NCBI RefSeq assembly: GCF_042453785.1
Contig: NC_091670.1
Span: forward strand, 37,335,501-37,399,500
Origin: Malus domestica
Taxonomy: Eukaryota; Streptophyta; Magnoliopsida; Rosales; Rosaceae
Reading direction: 5' to 3'
DNA length: 64,000 nt
Of the stretch, positions 46,353-58,779 are shown in pieces. The translations under genes were made by a program, and so were the position numbers. Position 1 is the stretch's first letter. Each line of letters begins with the position of its first letter. The notes beneath the pieces were generated by a model. The model did no database searches. It was not told where the DNA came from and saw nothing but the letters and a program-made list of their open reading frames with translations.

Positions 46353-46628
46353 GAGAAAAATTGTGGCAGTGGTCCCTCTACTTTAACCCAACTGGAGAAA
46401 TGGTCTCTCAACTTTAACTCAATTGGAGCAATAGTCCATTAACTTTAACTCAATTGTAGCAATGGTCCTTCCACATAACTCATTTTGACGGAATTCTAAC
46501 GGAGTTAACGAAAATGATCATAGCTACACGATTTTGATGGGTTAAAGGACCAATGATCATAAATTTTTAGCTTATGAACCATTACTCTAATTGGGTTATA
46601 GTAAAGTAATCATTGCTACAATTTTCTT
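46353..46628. mobile_element. Foldback repeat (gtggtccctc type)
   Basis: The left end aaaaattgtggcagtggtcc and the inverted right end (attgctacaattttctt) bracket about 275 bp with several degenerate copies of actttaactcaattg(g/t)agcaatggtcc. No target duplication established. Confidence 0.55.
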
Positions 46629-46835
46629 AAAGTAAGATGATCCAATTTAATTTGAGTTTTCATGAACCAGTCTTGGCCATTGGGCCACAGATTGCAGCCC
46701 CAAAGAATTCCGGCATTAAGCAAAGATAAGGGCAAGGCCCGTAGGGTAGCCCTATAGCAAGGTACTGTTCACTTCAAATAGTAATTACTCTTGTGCAACT
46801 TCATTCATTAGGCCAGGATAATGACGGTACTATTC

Positions 46836-46837
<2 letters not shown>

Positions 46838-46870
<33 letters not shown>
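46838..46870. repeat. (AT)n microsatellite
   Basis: A pure AT run of about 30 bases in an intergenic region. Confidence 0.9.
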
Positions 46871-46873
<3 letters not shown>

Positions 46874-46974
46874 GTTTTTAGAGAATAGTTAAGTTATTGG
46901 ATAATTCGCAGATATGTTAAATTTTTGATGCGGGATGAATAAAGGATGATTGGGTATTTATAGGAAAAAATGTA

Positions 46975-47471
46975 GGCTTAAATGTTATAATGGTCCTTGT
47001 GTTTTAGTTATTGAATCAATTTAGTCTCTGTGTTTTCAATTTCGCTAATATTAAGGACATTTCCATCTAATATTTCTAAAAAAATTCATAAATGATTATA
47101 AACTTAGTTATAAAATTATTTATTTGATTTAAAATATATAATAAAATTTAAAAATAAAAGAAAAAAATATTCTCCTCCCAACTCTCCGACTTCCTTCCTA
47201 ACGTTACTTCCCTCTCTTTTCTATGTCATAACCTTAAGTTTTTTTTCTCTCATATGTGTTATTTCTTATTGATTTGCATTTTTTTTTGTAAAGAGAAAAA
47301 AATAATTGTATCTCTTATAATTTTTCTTATAAATTTTTTAACAAAGATTGAATGAAATGTCCTTAATTGGCTAACATATTTAAACACAAGGACTAAATTG
47401 GCCAAATTGAAAACATGGGGACTAAATTGACCATATGACTATAACACAAGGACCATTTTGACATTTAAGCC
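46975..47471. mobile_element. 497-bp foldback MULE-type element with perfect TSD
   Basis: Ends are GGCTTAAATGTTATAATGGT and the inverse, ending ATTTTGACATTTAAGCC. Identical AAAAATGTA flanks both sides (46966-46974 and 47472-47480), a perfect 9-bp target duplication. Arms of about 90 bp include ggtccttgtg and its inverse. AT-rich core, no gene. Confidence 0.88.
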
Positions 47472-47480
47472 AAAAATGTA

Positions 47481-48884
47481 TAATCTTTTTTGTATTTTCA
47501 TAAAGTATAACTTTAATTTTTTTTCCGTATTTTTTCTTTTGTTTTAATTTTGAACTTCGGAAATTATTACACCGGTGAAGATCGGACCACAAGCATTTAC
47601 CCACGTATCCAAACGTTTGGGAAGTTGCTTTTTGTGCTGATGCAGTCCACGCGACAATAGATGTTGTTGGCACTCTCATCCCTTGCGCGTGTAATACACA
47701 TGCCAGACACGAAAAGAAAAAAACAAAAAAAACAAACAAACAAACGTGACTAACGTTGATGGAATGCCGAGCCTTAAATTAACGGGCATTTGGACTGGCA
47801 TAGCTTGACCCACCCCTTGCCCTCCTTTTTCGGCCCGCTGTTGGGCAATTGCTTTGCCCTTGCCCAAAGGTGGAAACGCTCCAAGGATCGAGCCAATTAA
47901 GACGGAGGGCAGCCCACTTTTTTTTTTTTTTTTGAAATCGGGCAGCCCACTTTAGTTCACTTGTAAACCCTAATGAGCTACCACCAAAGGCCGAAAAGTG
48001 CTCGATAAGTTTTAGCATGAATGACAAAGAAATTTTTTTTTCTTTTTCTTTGTTTATCTTTGATTGGGAAAAATGAGCTAGCCATATACTATGGTTCGAG
48101 TTCATTTTTTTACGAGAATCGAACCTAAACCTCTCACTTACAAGTGAAGTGAAGAGAAACATTATCAGACCATAATACTAAGTGACAGCTTAAAAACAAT
48201 TAGGAGAAAAGTTGAGCTCTTATGCATTTTCGTAATTTCCATATTTGAAAATTTTCAAAACAACCAGTTTAGTTTATTTGGTATTTGGTATTTGGTATGT
48301 TGTCATATTTACTAATTGATGATATTCGAATTCATTTTGATACAGATTATTAGAAGTTTTGATTGAAGTTGAAAGGATTTTTGTTAGGAGTTTATTAGAC
48401 GCAAAGTAAATTGTTAGGAGTTTATCAGTGGATTGATATTTAACACCATCAATCTCCTGAGGATTGCATTGATCAGGGACAAGCTTCTTATGTCCACCCG
48501 GTTTCCCCCGTTGATCGGGAAGTTTCCGTGGAGGAGGATGAGTGACCTTATGAGTGAAATTCTTGTTCTACTTTTTCTGCTTTCATTCTTATAGTGTAAT
48601 GTTGCATTCTGATCGAAATGATCTACTTTCTAGTTTACTATGTGGAAAATCGACAAAAAATATAAATCTTTTAGTCGTTCAAATAACGTTGCAAAAATTT
48701 ATGTTCAACAAAATGACATGATTAAGTTAGATTTAATAAGCAACTGTTATTTTGCTAGTTTAAAATATATGATTGGTAGTCTATTGGAAGTAGACTGTTG
48801 TGATTTTTACGTTAAAATAGCCAAACAAACTGGGATAGCTAGCTTGTCGGAGATGCTGTAATGCATGAATTTAGCACTTACTTT
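47481..48884. other. Intergenic; SINE-like B box near 48114
   Basis: On the minus strand at about 48085-48185, a B-box-like aggttcgattctc (from gagaatcgaacct at 48114) suggests a SINE remnant. The frame at 48640-48861 matches nothing I know. No other feature. Confidence 0.4.
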
Positions 48885-50000
48885 CACTTAATCTCAGTTT
48901 ACTACTCTTAAGTGTCGTGGTTTTCAACATTTGATATATGAAGTTTTTTTCGTCTCAGAGTCATACATAAAGTGTTAATTTTAGGACAGTCTCGTACATC
49001 CGTTAGTTTGGCTGTTAAGTCTTCCATAAACTGCTGACGTGGCGTCTATGTATACAATGACTGGATGCCACATGGACATTAAAAAATTAAAAAAAATTAA
49101 AAAATAACCCTAAAAACTAAACAGGTCTCCCTGCAGGGAGAGGATCCTCTCCAGATCCTCTTCTTCTTTCTTCTATGCAGATTTTCATCACCCTCATCCA
49201 TTTTTTCCATGAAATCTCCAAACTCTACGAATCTACCCCCTCCTTATGCTTCTTCAATTTTTGGGAGCTTAATCTCTTTAACTCCTCCACGTATGAAGAT
49301 TTCAGTTCTTTTTCTTTCATTTTTATCCTCCGTGTGTGTGTGTGTGTGTATAGGTTGTGTTGGGAATCAGATGACTGGAAATAATGTGTCAACAGTAAAA
49401 AATGGATGAGAGTGATGAAAATCTACAGAAAAGAAAGAAGAAGGAGGATCCGGACGATCCGGTGGGTTTGGGTTCGGAGAGGATCCTCTCCCCTCCCCGC
49501 GGCCATTAAACCTTAAAATCTGAAATTCATCTTCTTCGTTTTTTTTTTTTTTTTTAAAAATTAAAATTCAATCTAATTTCATACCTAAATGATTTGATTT
49601 TTGAATTGGAAGTGACATGGGATGGATTTGATTTTGGATTGGGAGGGTCTAATGTTCTTACCTAAAGGGATTGGCGCCGTCCAACGCCGTTGCTCGCACG
49701 CCACACCCTCCCTCCTACTACGCCACACCTACCGTGCCAGCCACATATTCCCACGTGGACCCCTTAATTATTTTTTTGAATTTTGAATTTCCACGTGGAC
49801 CCCTTAATGACACGTGGTGTCCAGTTATTGTTCACATGGATATCACGTCATCAGTTAACGAGAGACTTAACAGCCAGACTAATGGATGTATGAGACTATC
49901 CTAAAATTAACACTTTAGGTGTGACTCTGAGACGGAAAAAACTTCATATACCAAATGTTGAAAATCACGTAACTTGAGGGTAGTAAACTGATATTTACCC
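48885..50000. mobile_element. Foldback MULE-type element, nested host
   Basis: Arms of about 190 bp share the sequence of the 61954-63140 element (ttttcaacattt, cgtctcagagtcat, tacatccgttag, ctgttaag, acgtggc). The right end ATATTTACCC (50000) is intact; the left end is diverged and its first base is estimated. No matching 9-bp duplication is visible. It contains the inserted element at 49136-49492. Confidence 0.75.
49136..49492. mobile_element. Inverted-repeat element nested inside the foldback element
   Basis: Starts GGGAGAGGATCCTCTCC and ends in the inverse, GGAGAGGATCCTCTCCC. Further in, arms of about 60 bp pair: ctcttcttctttcttctatg near 49160 against agaaaagaaagaagaaggag near 49427. 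The right arm has extra sequence (gatccggacgatccgg). A (GT)n run lies inside, at about 49332-49349. Confidence 0.7.
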
Positions 50001-52556
50001 TAAAATATATCACCGAATAAAAAGAGCGAGAAATCAACTTTGGCCGTGAATAAAAGGTTAATGGACTTTGTTGTATCATGTTATACAATTGCGTAACATT
50101 ACTAATTACTTATGTGTTATAATATAGTGGATCACGATTTTATAATTTATACATAGAAATTGTGTAAAACTATATAAAACACAAGTTATGCATTGGTGGA
50201 TTTTGCATGTTAAGAATTTCCCACTCTATGGAAAGCCATATAACACCAAACAAAAAGAATCAATAGGATGATGAGGATGAGGCTTTTTCTTCTTTAACTA
50301 AGTCTCATTGCAGCGCCGACTTGCATGATGACCGGTGACCACCAAAATATGCGACCATGCTAGATGCGTACCACCTGCCTAGCTAAGCTAAAAAAGCAAA
50401 AGCTAATATATACACTTGAGAGGTTTTGTTACCCTTATCAAGAAATTCACAACACTATATAACTATAACCCAATAACCATTCTTGCTTTTCAACCTTTTG
50501 TGACCAATTCATTTAGCTTATCTTATCATGATAACGTGCTTTGCAAAATTACTGTTGTTTTTCAACATATTTGCATCGCTTTAACAAAAGAAGGAAAAAT
50601 ATATATAATTTGCATGCATGGCTAGGGCCAGGTGACCCCTATATGCAAGTGGTTTAGAAACGAAAAGATAAACTTAATACGTTATACGTCTACAAGCAAG
50701 TACTAGGATTCCAAGTCTTTAAATCTAGACTTTGCACTTACCGGATTTCACTACCAGCTAGAGTTCTTAGTCATATACCAAACAAAAATGTTTTGCACTA
50801 CCAGAAATTGGGGCTTGTCCTACAAGATTTTACCCTGAAGAATTTTCAGTTGGTAAGGCTGGTCAACATTTCGTCGGCCATAGATTTCCTCTCTCGTTGG
50901 GCAGAGGCCCACAATGACGTGTAAAATTAACAAATTAAAATGCACGTATGGATATTATATACTATCAAATTGTTACATTTTCCAAACCATGCATCCACCC
51001 AGGTCTCGAGAATGATATATAGAGGATTGATCGATCCTTTAAAAGAAGCATGTCTTGAGTAAACATACACATGTGCAGCAGTGAGTATTCGTTCGTTCAT
51101 GCATCACATTTGCACCGCTCTAACTTTTAAGCACCTTTATTTTTTCTTCTTCCATTATGTTTCCCTCTTTAACAAAAGCATTACGTATACAAATCCTTTT
51201 GGATCCATGGCGAAAGAAAGGGAAAAAGATAGCATTGATCAACTAATAATTAATTAACTATGGACATGAACATAATTGTCTACGACCATGCATGTATCTT
51301 ATTTTAATTGACTGAATATTCAAGTTATTTATTTATTTATTTTATCAAATTGGAGCCTCTTATAACATGTTAAAATTACAACACAGGTACAAGTGTCAAC
51401 TGAGTACAACTTTTCTAGTAACTAAATTCTTGATTTGGAGAGAATAAGTACATGCAAACTTAATTAATCCCCTACGTGGGAATCACGATGAACAAAGAAA
51501 CACACAAGAACCATCGGTATAGATTGGACACAATAGATCAGAGGTGGCAGCAGATCCAAAGCCTAGGAACACAAAAACCATCGCTAAGAAGTGAGGCCAC
51601 ACAAACCGCTAGACGGCATAAACATACAAAAAAACATAACTAAGTTGAGAAGAAAATCACTGTAGGCTTATCTCCACACAAAAAAGCAGGCCGCGTTGGT
51701 CCCAAGCTAGATTCGCAACAGTTATAGCCCTTGGAGAGTGGATTGGACTCGAATCTGAAGCAAGGAAAGCAGCTCAACCACTAATGTCGGGGGGCACACG
51801 ACCACTATGGAAACTAACCGATAAAAGGCGATTTCAACCCACCACAACCACAAGCCCGAATCAATCGATGAATCTATTACGAAATGAGAACATAGAGATA
51901 GTTTTGAGAACGACACTCTATTAAAGCTTGGAAGCTGTTGCTCACAAAATAGTGAATAGAGAGATGGGAAGAGGGAGGCGCTAGGAAGGGGTGGTAGAGA
52001 AAAGGAGTAGAAGGAGAAAGAAGGGGGCTGTCGCCGACCTCAAGCCGTCGCAGGAAGCCGGCGGCTAGAAGAACTTGGGTCAGGGTTTGGTATTTGGGTC
52101 ACAAGGGAGAGAAAAGGCAAGAGCTTTCTTTTTTTCTGACGAACGAAAAAAATGAAGGTATCATTAAATTATAGAATGTTTCATGGTGCGAATAAAAAAA
52201 AAACTAAGTTAGATTTAATGATGTTTGCAATAAACGAATAGCTATTGAATAAGTTTTCAATTTTCTTTCTTTCTTTAGATTTTATGGTCTGGCCTAAGCG
52301 GTATTTTTCTGCTAACTGGTTCCAAAATGCATGATGCCTTTCAATTTACAGTTCAAGGCAAGTCCAGTTTGGATGTTAGACTACAACTTTCTTTTATTTG
52401 TTGGGGAATTAGAACTTTAGATTTTTTACATAAATTGGAATAAAAAAATCACTAAACTGACAGTTAATTGCTTATTTTAACAACTTGGGGCTAACCATTT
52501 TTAGACATCTAAAGTCGCACCAAAAATCTTAACAAGAGTCCAAAGAAGAATATCAA
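50001..52556. other. Intergenic, no gene recognised
   Basis: At about 51480-52130 the composition becomes more GC-rich with coding-like words on neither strand; the frame at 51722-51916 (minus) has no domain. It may be part of an unrecognised retroelement. The rest is AT-rich. Confidence 0.45.
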
Positions 52557-52565
52557 TAAAAGTTC

Positions 52566-52764
52566 GGATCAGGATCATCTCCTGAGCAAAGGGTGAGGAA
52601 CCTTCTGACTAAGTTCATCGGATCGTTGAAATTTTATCCAACGATTATAAACAGGAAGTCCTTCTAAAAATTATAATAATCGTAATCGTTGGATAAAATT
52701 TCAACGACTCGATAAGCTTGGTCAAGAAGATCCTCACCCTTTACTCAAGAGAGGATCATGATCC
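52566..52764. mobile_element. 199-bp palindromic MITE with perfect 9-bp TSD
   Basis: Nearly the whole element is an inverted repeat: GGATCAGGATCATCTCCTGA on the left, and tcaagagaggatcatgatcc on the right, pairing through gttgaaattttatccaacga near the centre. TAAAAGTTC occurs at 52557-52565 and 52765-52773. The 9-bp duplication indicates Mutator-type insertion. Confidence 0.88.
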
Positions 52765-52773
52765 TAAAAGTTC

Positions 52774-54234
52774 ACTCGAATGTAGCAATAGGGACAAGTG
52801 CCTACTTTGTAGGGGAGCAATATAAGTCATTGCACAGGGTCTCCAACTGATCAGGTCCCCAATGTTTTTGCACCTCAGAAATATATTATATAATATATAA
52901 TTTCTTCAATGACAAACAATTAAAACATAGCCTAATAGGAAAAAGAATAATAGATTTTTTCTCTCTCATCAGTCCATAATTCATAATATTGCTCTTAAGT
53001 ACTTCCCAAATAAATGAGATCATTCAATTACTTGGACTGAATTGCTAATAATTCGATTCTGGTGAGGCATTTGACATGTATCATAAATATGAATTGAATT
53101 GGCATATATAGTAAATTTAGTTGTTTTATGTTTTTCCTGCCGTTGAATGTGACTTAAGTGTTTCTTAATTGATCATGCGTTTTAGTTTTAAAGTTTTTGG
53201 TAATTTTAATAATTGATTTGTTTATTGGCCGGTGAATTTCACACATAATTTTTAGCTTCTTAGACATCTTTTTCTATTTTAGCCATCGAATTAAATAAAT
53301 CAAACAAAACTAACAGACAAGACTAAACATAAGTGTCTGAGAGGCTAAAAATGACATGTTATCATTGCCCTTATACAATGTCTAAAATATAAATTAGCAT
53401 TTATTTTTAAAAAATATTAGTATTTTCTTAAAGGATTATATTAAGAAGGACCCTATTTAAAATTTCAAAGACGATCACGGGGACAACGTTCGTGATTTTT
53501 GAAAAAAAATTTATCAGATTAATAATGCACAAACGTCGGTGGACAAATCAGATAAGTAGTAGAAAGAAGTAAGCAAGAAGATAAAATGGTGCATGCTTTA
53601 ATTCTTACTAGCTGTTTTCAAAGGTTTGATGACGATTAGAAGCGGTAGCCTTTTAATCAAATTAAAGGGCCCTTCACCTTTGAAACGTAAGCCCTTTCTT
53701 TTTACCACTTTTAGCAGTCAGAGACCACATGCTTGGCTGCGGATTCCCAGCCACACTTTGTTTACAAAATGCTAAAGGAGAAACTTCACCGATCAACTTG
53801 TCTCTCTTGCAGATCAGATTATACAAAAGTTCATAAAGTATATATACACACTATTGCACTTCATTATCTAGCTTAGGTATCTATCTCTTCAAAGCTGCTT
53901 GTCAACTCCAACTTGGATACTCCCAATTCCATCACCACTGTAGCTTGTTCGTTAGGTCGGTTATTAGTGTAAATACAGCAAATTTAATGTCTCGATCATT
54001 TATTCATTTACTTTTTTGTTCAATAGATGATTACTTAATAGCCAACTAGCAGAGAATGTGTGAACAATTTCTTTTAAGGAGAAATTAGGTTCATATTTTT
54101 CTTTGTGCTACTTTATGGATTAAAATCCTATTCATTTTTAATTTTTGATTAAGGTCCTTGGGTATTAATAACATCATTAATTATTTGAATAATAATTTTT
54201 TTTAAATATATTTCTTTAGTGTTAAAAATGTTAC
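52774..54234. other. Intergenic, no gene seen
   Basis: AT-rich DNA without open frames of note or bounded repeats. Confidence 0.5.
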
Positions 54235-54650
54235 AATTAATATATTTATATTTATGGCTAAATTTTTAATCATATATTTTTATTTTTAGTTTGTACCAAT
54301 TTTTTTTTCATTTTTAATTTGTACCCATATATTAGTTTCTTTTTGTGCCCATATTTTTTAAAGTTTTACTTGTGTTTGCACTCATGTGTATACCGTCACG
54401 CGACATTGTATATTTAATCAATGATAGAAAAATTACAAATGGTATATTTATGTTTTATGCCTAAACTTTGTATCATATATTTATATTTTTAGTTTGTACC
54501 CACTTTTAATTTGCAAATTCTTTTTTAAATTTGTAGTATTCTATTTTTAGTTTTGTTTTTGTACCCATGTATTAATTTCTTTTAGCGCCTATATTTTTTA
54601 AAATTCATTTGTACTCATAATTTTTTAATCTTTTATCTGTACCCTAATTT
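54235..54650. repeat. Direct duplication of an AT-rich block
   Basis: Two diverged copies about 200-240 bp apart: ttatggctaaatttttaatc near 54252 against ttatgcctaaactttgtatc near 54454, and ttgtacccatatattagttt near 54322 against ttgtacccatgtattaattt near 54560. Confidence 0.6.
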
Positions 54651-55532
54651 ATTTATAATGTACTCATTCTTCTTTATTAATGTACTACTTTGTTATATGT
54701 GAAATGTACCAATTTTTTTTTGTAAAATGTACCAATTTTTTTAACACTATGGATACATTCTTTTGCCATTTATTATTCTTATTTTTACAAAGTTTTTATC
54801 CATTTATTCAATACAAATGTTTGAATTTTTTTATTGTAACCGTTTCTAATAGTATTATAATGAGGGATTTTAAATTTATAGGATTATAAATCTCATAAAA
54901 TATCAAACAATTAATGTCAAAACTATAAAAATATAAATATTAATTGTAATATAATGAGTTGTACAAAATCAAGAGACTTTGATCAAATTTTGAATATCAT
55001 TAAGGTTTTAGTCAAAGAATGTTAAGGATTAGGGACCGCATCCAAAGTATCCCTTCTTTTAATAAGTGCATTTTTTTTAATATTACATAATTACTGTTTT
55101 GTCCTCCTCATGTCAACATTGTATATTCAAAAGTGAGGGCAAAATTGGAAAAAAGTGGGAAAAAAATTTGACAAGGGCTCTTCTCTTAATAGAATAGATA
55201 GATTACGCAAACATAGTATGAGTAATGGTTCTTCTTGTACAGTGACAAAATCAAAATTTTGTGTGAGAGGGCCAGTCCACCTGCAATTGATGAATGGCTC
55301 CGCCCCTGGTCATGTAGTATTTACAAAGAAATTGCTCACTTGTAGGATTTACAAAGAAATAAATAGTACCGAAAAATAACAATTGCTCACCCCTAAAGTT
55401 GTACCACATTCTAACATTTAAAGTCCCTAAATAATAAACAAATCTAAACCTTGAAACATATACAACATCAGAATATTGTAATTTTGGTTTCTCGGCTCGG
55501 TTGATAGGTTGATTTGGTGGTAATTTTGAGTT

Positions 55533-55950
55533 GGCTTTTTAGCCAAAATAGTCCCTGAGTTTTTTATAACACATAACTTTGGTCCCTGAGATTTAAAATC
55601 AATAGAAGTGGTCATTGAGATTGTCGATCATCCATTATTTTAGTCATTCCATTAAAAAAATTCGTTAAATGGTCCTTGAGATTTTTAACGGAAGAACCAA
55701 CATGATGAATTGTGAACAATCTCAGGGACCAAAGTCATATGTTATGCAAATCTCAAGGACAAAATGATGTGTTATGCAAATCTCAAAGACCAAAGTTATG
55801 TGTTATACCCTCAACTTTACGGAGTTTGTTAACGGAATGACCAAAATAATGGATGGTGGACAATCTCAGGGACCACTTCTATTGATTTTACATCTCAGGG
55901 ACCAAAGTTATGTGTTATGCAAATCTCATGGACCATTTTGACTAAAAACC
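55533..55950. mobile_element. 418-bp foldback repeat (tccctgag type)
   Basis: The left arm begins GGCTTTTTAGCCAAAATAGT; the right arm ends as the inverse of GGTTTTTAGTCAAAATGGTCC. Arms of about 130 bp pair through aatcaatagaagtggtc and catccattattttggtca. Target duplication not clear. A half-copy is at 34555. Confidence 0.75.
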
Positions 55951-56553
55951 TATTTTAAACACAAGAAAAATGTGAAAGAAATGTATAAGCAAAGGATTGT
56001 ATCAATATTAAGCATGTGAAGGACATAGTGTTTGTTATCTCTTGCTATATCAAATTCCTTACCAACCAATACATTAATCTCTGCCGTTGGCAAGGCTCTG
56101 ATTCTTTCCTACCGTGTAATTTTCTTAATTAACTTTGATCAAATTAAGTTTCGTGATTGCTTTCCTAACAAGAACCCTAATCATAATTTAATCATTAACT
56201 TAAAAAAAAATTGAACAAATTACACATAAATATATGATCGATGGTTCTTTCTCCTTTCTTATCTTCATGGCTAATTAAACTTAATTAGCTCCTATTTCTG
56301 CACGTGTAGATTTGACGGTCTAAATTGGTGTATTGGATATTGGAGTGAGTCGATCAGATGACAAGAACTTTACATGAATTTTATGCAAAGGCCACCTGGT
56401 AAAGTAAGCAAGAAAAGAGAACGAAGAAAAACATAACTACGTAGGACGACACTCATTCGGTCTCCATCATCCCCACGTATTATGATTCAACCCTTATCCA
56501 CTTAACTAATTTTTGGCTGACCTTTTTTAAGAGAGGTCTATGTTTAGCCTGAT
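55951..56553. other. Intergenic, no gene seen
   Basis: No supported features. Confidence 0.5.
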
Positions 56554-56847
56554 TGACACATCCCGGCCCGGGCCCCTACCACATCCCGGGTTCGACTCCA
56601 CCGTAGCACGATATTGTCCGCTTTGGGCCCCGACCACACCCTCACGGTTTTGTTTCTAGAAACTCACATGAGAACTTCTCAGTGGGTCACCCATCATGGA
56701 ATTGCTCTCGCTCGAACTCACTTAACTTCGGAGTTCCGATGGAACCCGAAGTCAGTGAGCTCCCAAAAAACCTCGTGCTAGGTAGAGATGAGAATATACA
56801 TATAAGGCTTGCATGATCCACTCTCCTGGGCGATGTGAGATGTTACA
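56554..56847 (-). mobile_element. Cassandra TRIM solo LTR carrying a 5S rRNA-like domain
   Basis: On the minus strand it starts TGTAACATCTCACATCGCCC and ends CCGGGATGTGTCA. Inside are the 5S rRNA-like internal promoter words characteristic of Cassandra (gggttccatcggaactccga, aagttaagtgagttcgagcg, ccatgatgggtgaccc). Flanks CTGAT (56549-56553) and CTAAT (56848-56852) are a 5-bp duplication with one mismatch. No second LTR is present. Confidence 0.92.
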
Positions 56848-57289
56848 CTAATCACGTAAATTTTACTTTTGAAAAAAAAAAACAGCAAAATTTGGTTATG
56901 TGAAATTACATTTCTGCCTCATATTTCTTATTCATGTTCTGTTTTAATTAGAGAGTTAAACTGATAATTTTATAGGATTTTAGTTGACACTGAGTGTTTT
57001 ATTAGTTAGTAGAGATAAGAGCAAATAATATTACACCTTGCTTGTCTTCTTCTCGAAAGTAATTAATTTTAGGGTTCCCTTGTATATCCTACTCGACCAA
57101 CAATTCCACCCAATGCATGCATGGTTAATGTGTTTTCCGTTTAGGGCCAGATTTGACTTTTACCTTTTCGTTACAATTTATTAGGAGGATTACCTGCGGA
57201 GCTGTGTGATGTTGTTTGGGTCGATAGGCCACCATCTTCTATGGTTTTTGTTTTAAACAATGATGGTCTTCCATGTCCTCATTAGCTGT

Positions 57290-57475
57290 AGGCGGTAGTG
57301 TAAGGGGTGACGCTTTTGCTTAGTTGAAGTGTCTCTGTCTGTAACTCCTTACACTACCTTGCCACTTTATCTTGTTTGTTGTTTGCCTCTTCGTAGGCTT
57401 TCTTGTTTCTTCTCTGGCCTCTGTGCCCTGGAATGCACTTTCCTTGTTCTTCAAAAAAAAAAAAAAAAGGGGGAC
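57290..57475 (+). mobile_element. Possible retroposed sequence with A tail
   Basis: About 170 bp of pyrimidine-rich sequence ends in ttccttgttc and 17 consecutive A residues. This looks like the 3' end of a LINE or retroposed transcript. No B box or coding domain was found. Confidence 0.35.
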
Positions 57476-58335
57476 ACACGAGGTTCGAAAGACAATAAAT
57501 TGTTCCAAGTAAAACACAATTGTTCGTGAATATTTTAAAAAAGTAAAACGTACGTTTCTCTTTCTCTTTCTTCTCTCTTTTTACCTCTAATATGTTTGAG
57601 AAGAAGAAGAGAAGAAAAATGGTACGTAATTATGATCCATAAGCCAACAGATCTAGTGTTTGCCAAAGTGTAGAAGGTGGACTCACTTGGGTCGTTTTGA
57701 TTCACTAGCTTTAACTATGAGCCAGTAATTAGCTAGTATCTGCAAGTGTACGTGGAAAAAAAGAAGAAGATAATTTTGACTCTAAGCAAAATAGCTAGCT
57801 TTGACTAAACTTTTCGGCGTTTGGTTAATTCATAAGCATATCAGATGATCTTGTCCCTACATTTTCTTCTATGGGCAAGACGTCAATAAGTAGCAAAATA
57901 TGTCGACATGTTATCGATGCAAATACCGACATTATCTGGACGCTAATACAAATTTGTATTGATAATTTATGCGTACTTTTATTGGATAAAATTATTCAAA
58001 ATGTGCATCAAAAGGGGTACAAGTCATGAATCTCAACAGTGTTGCAAACAAAAAAAGAATCCAAAAAGGAGGTTTAATCTACGACATGAAAAAGGAATTT
58101 TCGTTTAGGTGCGTCGAATTTGCGTTAATAGACTTTAAGAAAGTTTTCCGATCTTTGTTACTTTTAGGTTTTACTTTTCTAGTTTGGTGGTGGCTATATA
58201 AACCTCAGTTTAGCTTTGATATTATTCTCATTGTGGTAGATTCCAATTCTTGAGGCTCTTCTCTCTTGGAACAAATTTGAGTTGTTGTTCTCATATTCTC
58301 ACTGTTCGATCGGATCACCAAGTTGGTGATCTAAT

Positions 58336-58338
<3 letters not shown>

Positions 58339-58376
<38 letters not shown>
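58339..58376. repeat. (AT)n microsatellite upstream of the GH17 gene
   Basis: A pure AT run about 400 bp upstream of the GH17 ATG. Confidence 0.92.
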
Positions 58377-58379
<3 letters not shown>

Positions 58380-58779
58380 AGTTTAACAGACTTAGTGCGA
58401 TTTTCCCTTTGCCTTTATTGCAAGTTAGTGTCCGGGGTATTGTGGTCATAAGGAAATATATATAGGGCACTTGGCGGGGGTTGGAAAAGAAACAAGTCTG
58501 CCAGACCAAAAGAAACCCATCGAGTCAGAAAATAAAAGAATCATCCCACAAGTCATTTAAAAACCAGTCGAGAGGGTAAAGGGCCAAACCAAAGACAACA
58601 TTGCCAAGGCAAGCTATAACCAGAAAACCCCAAAATTTCAGCCAAGAAAAGAAAGGAATTCTCTCCTTCTCCCTACACAAAAAATAACAGCTCTATATCT
58701 CCTATATCTCTCTCTCCTCTCTCCTCCCTTCCCAATTCTTCATTCTCTCTCTCTCTCACACACATATTTCTCTCTCGAG

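Noticed and set aside
50796..50807. CACTACCAGAAA, similar to a CACTA transposon end
   Set aside because: Only one 12-bp end with no matching inverse end or 3-bp duplication found; a chance match cannot be excluded.
56580..56850. Possible functional 5S rRNA gene
   Set aside because: The 5S-like segment lies within a TG...CA LTR of Cassandra type with a 5-bp duplication, not in a 5S array.
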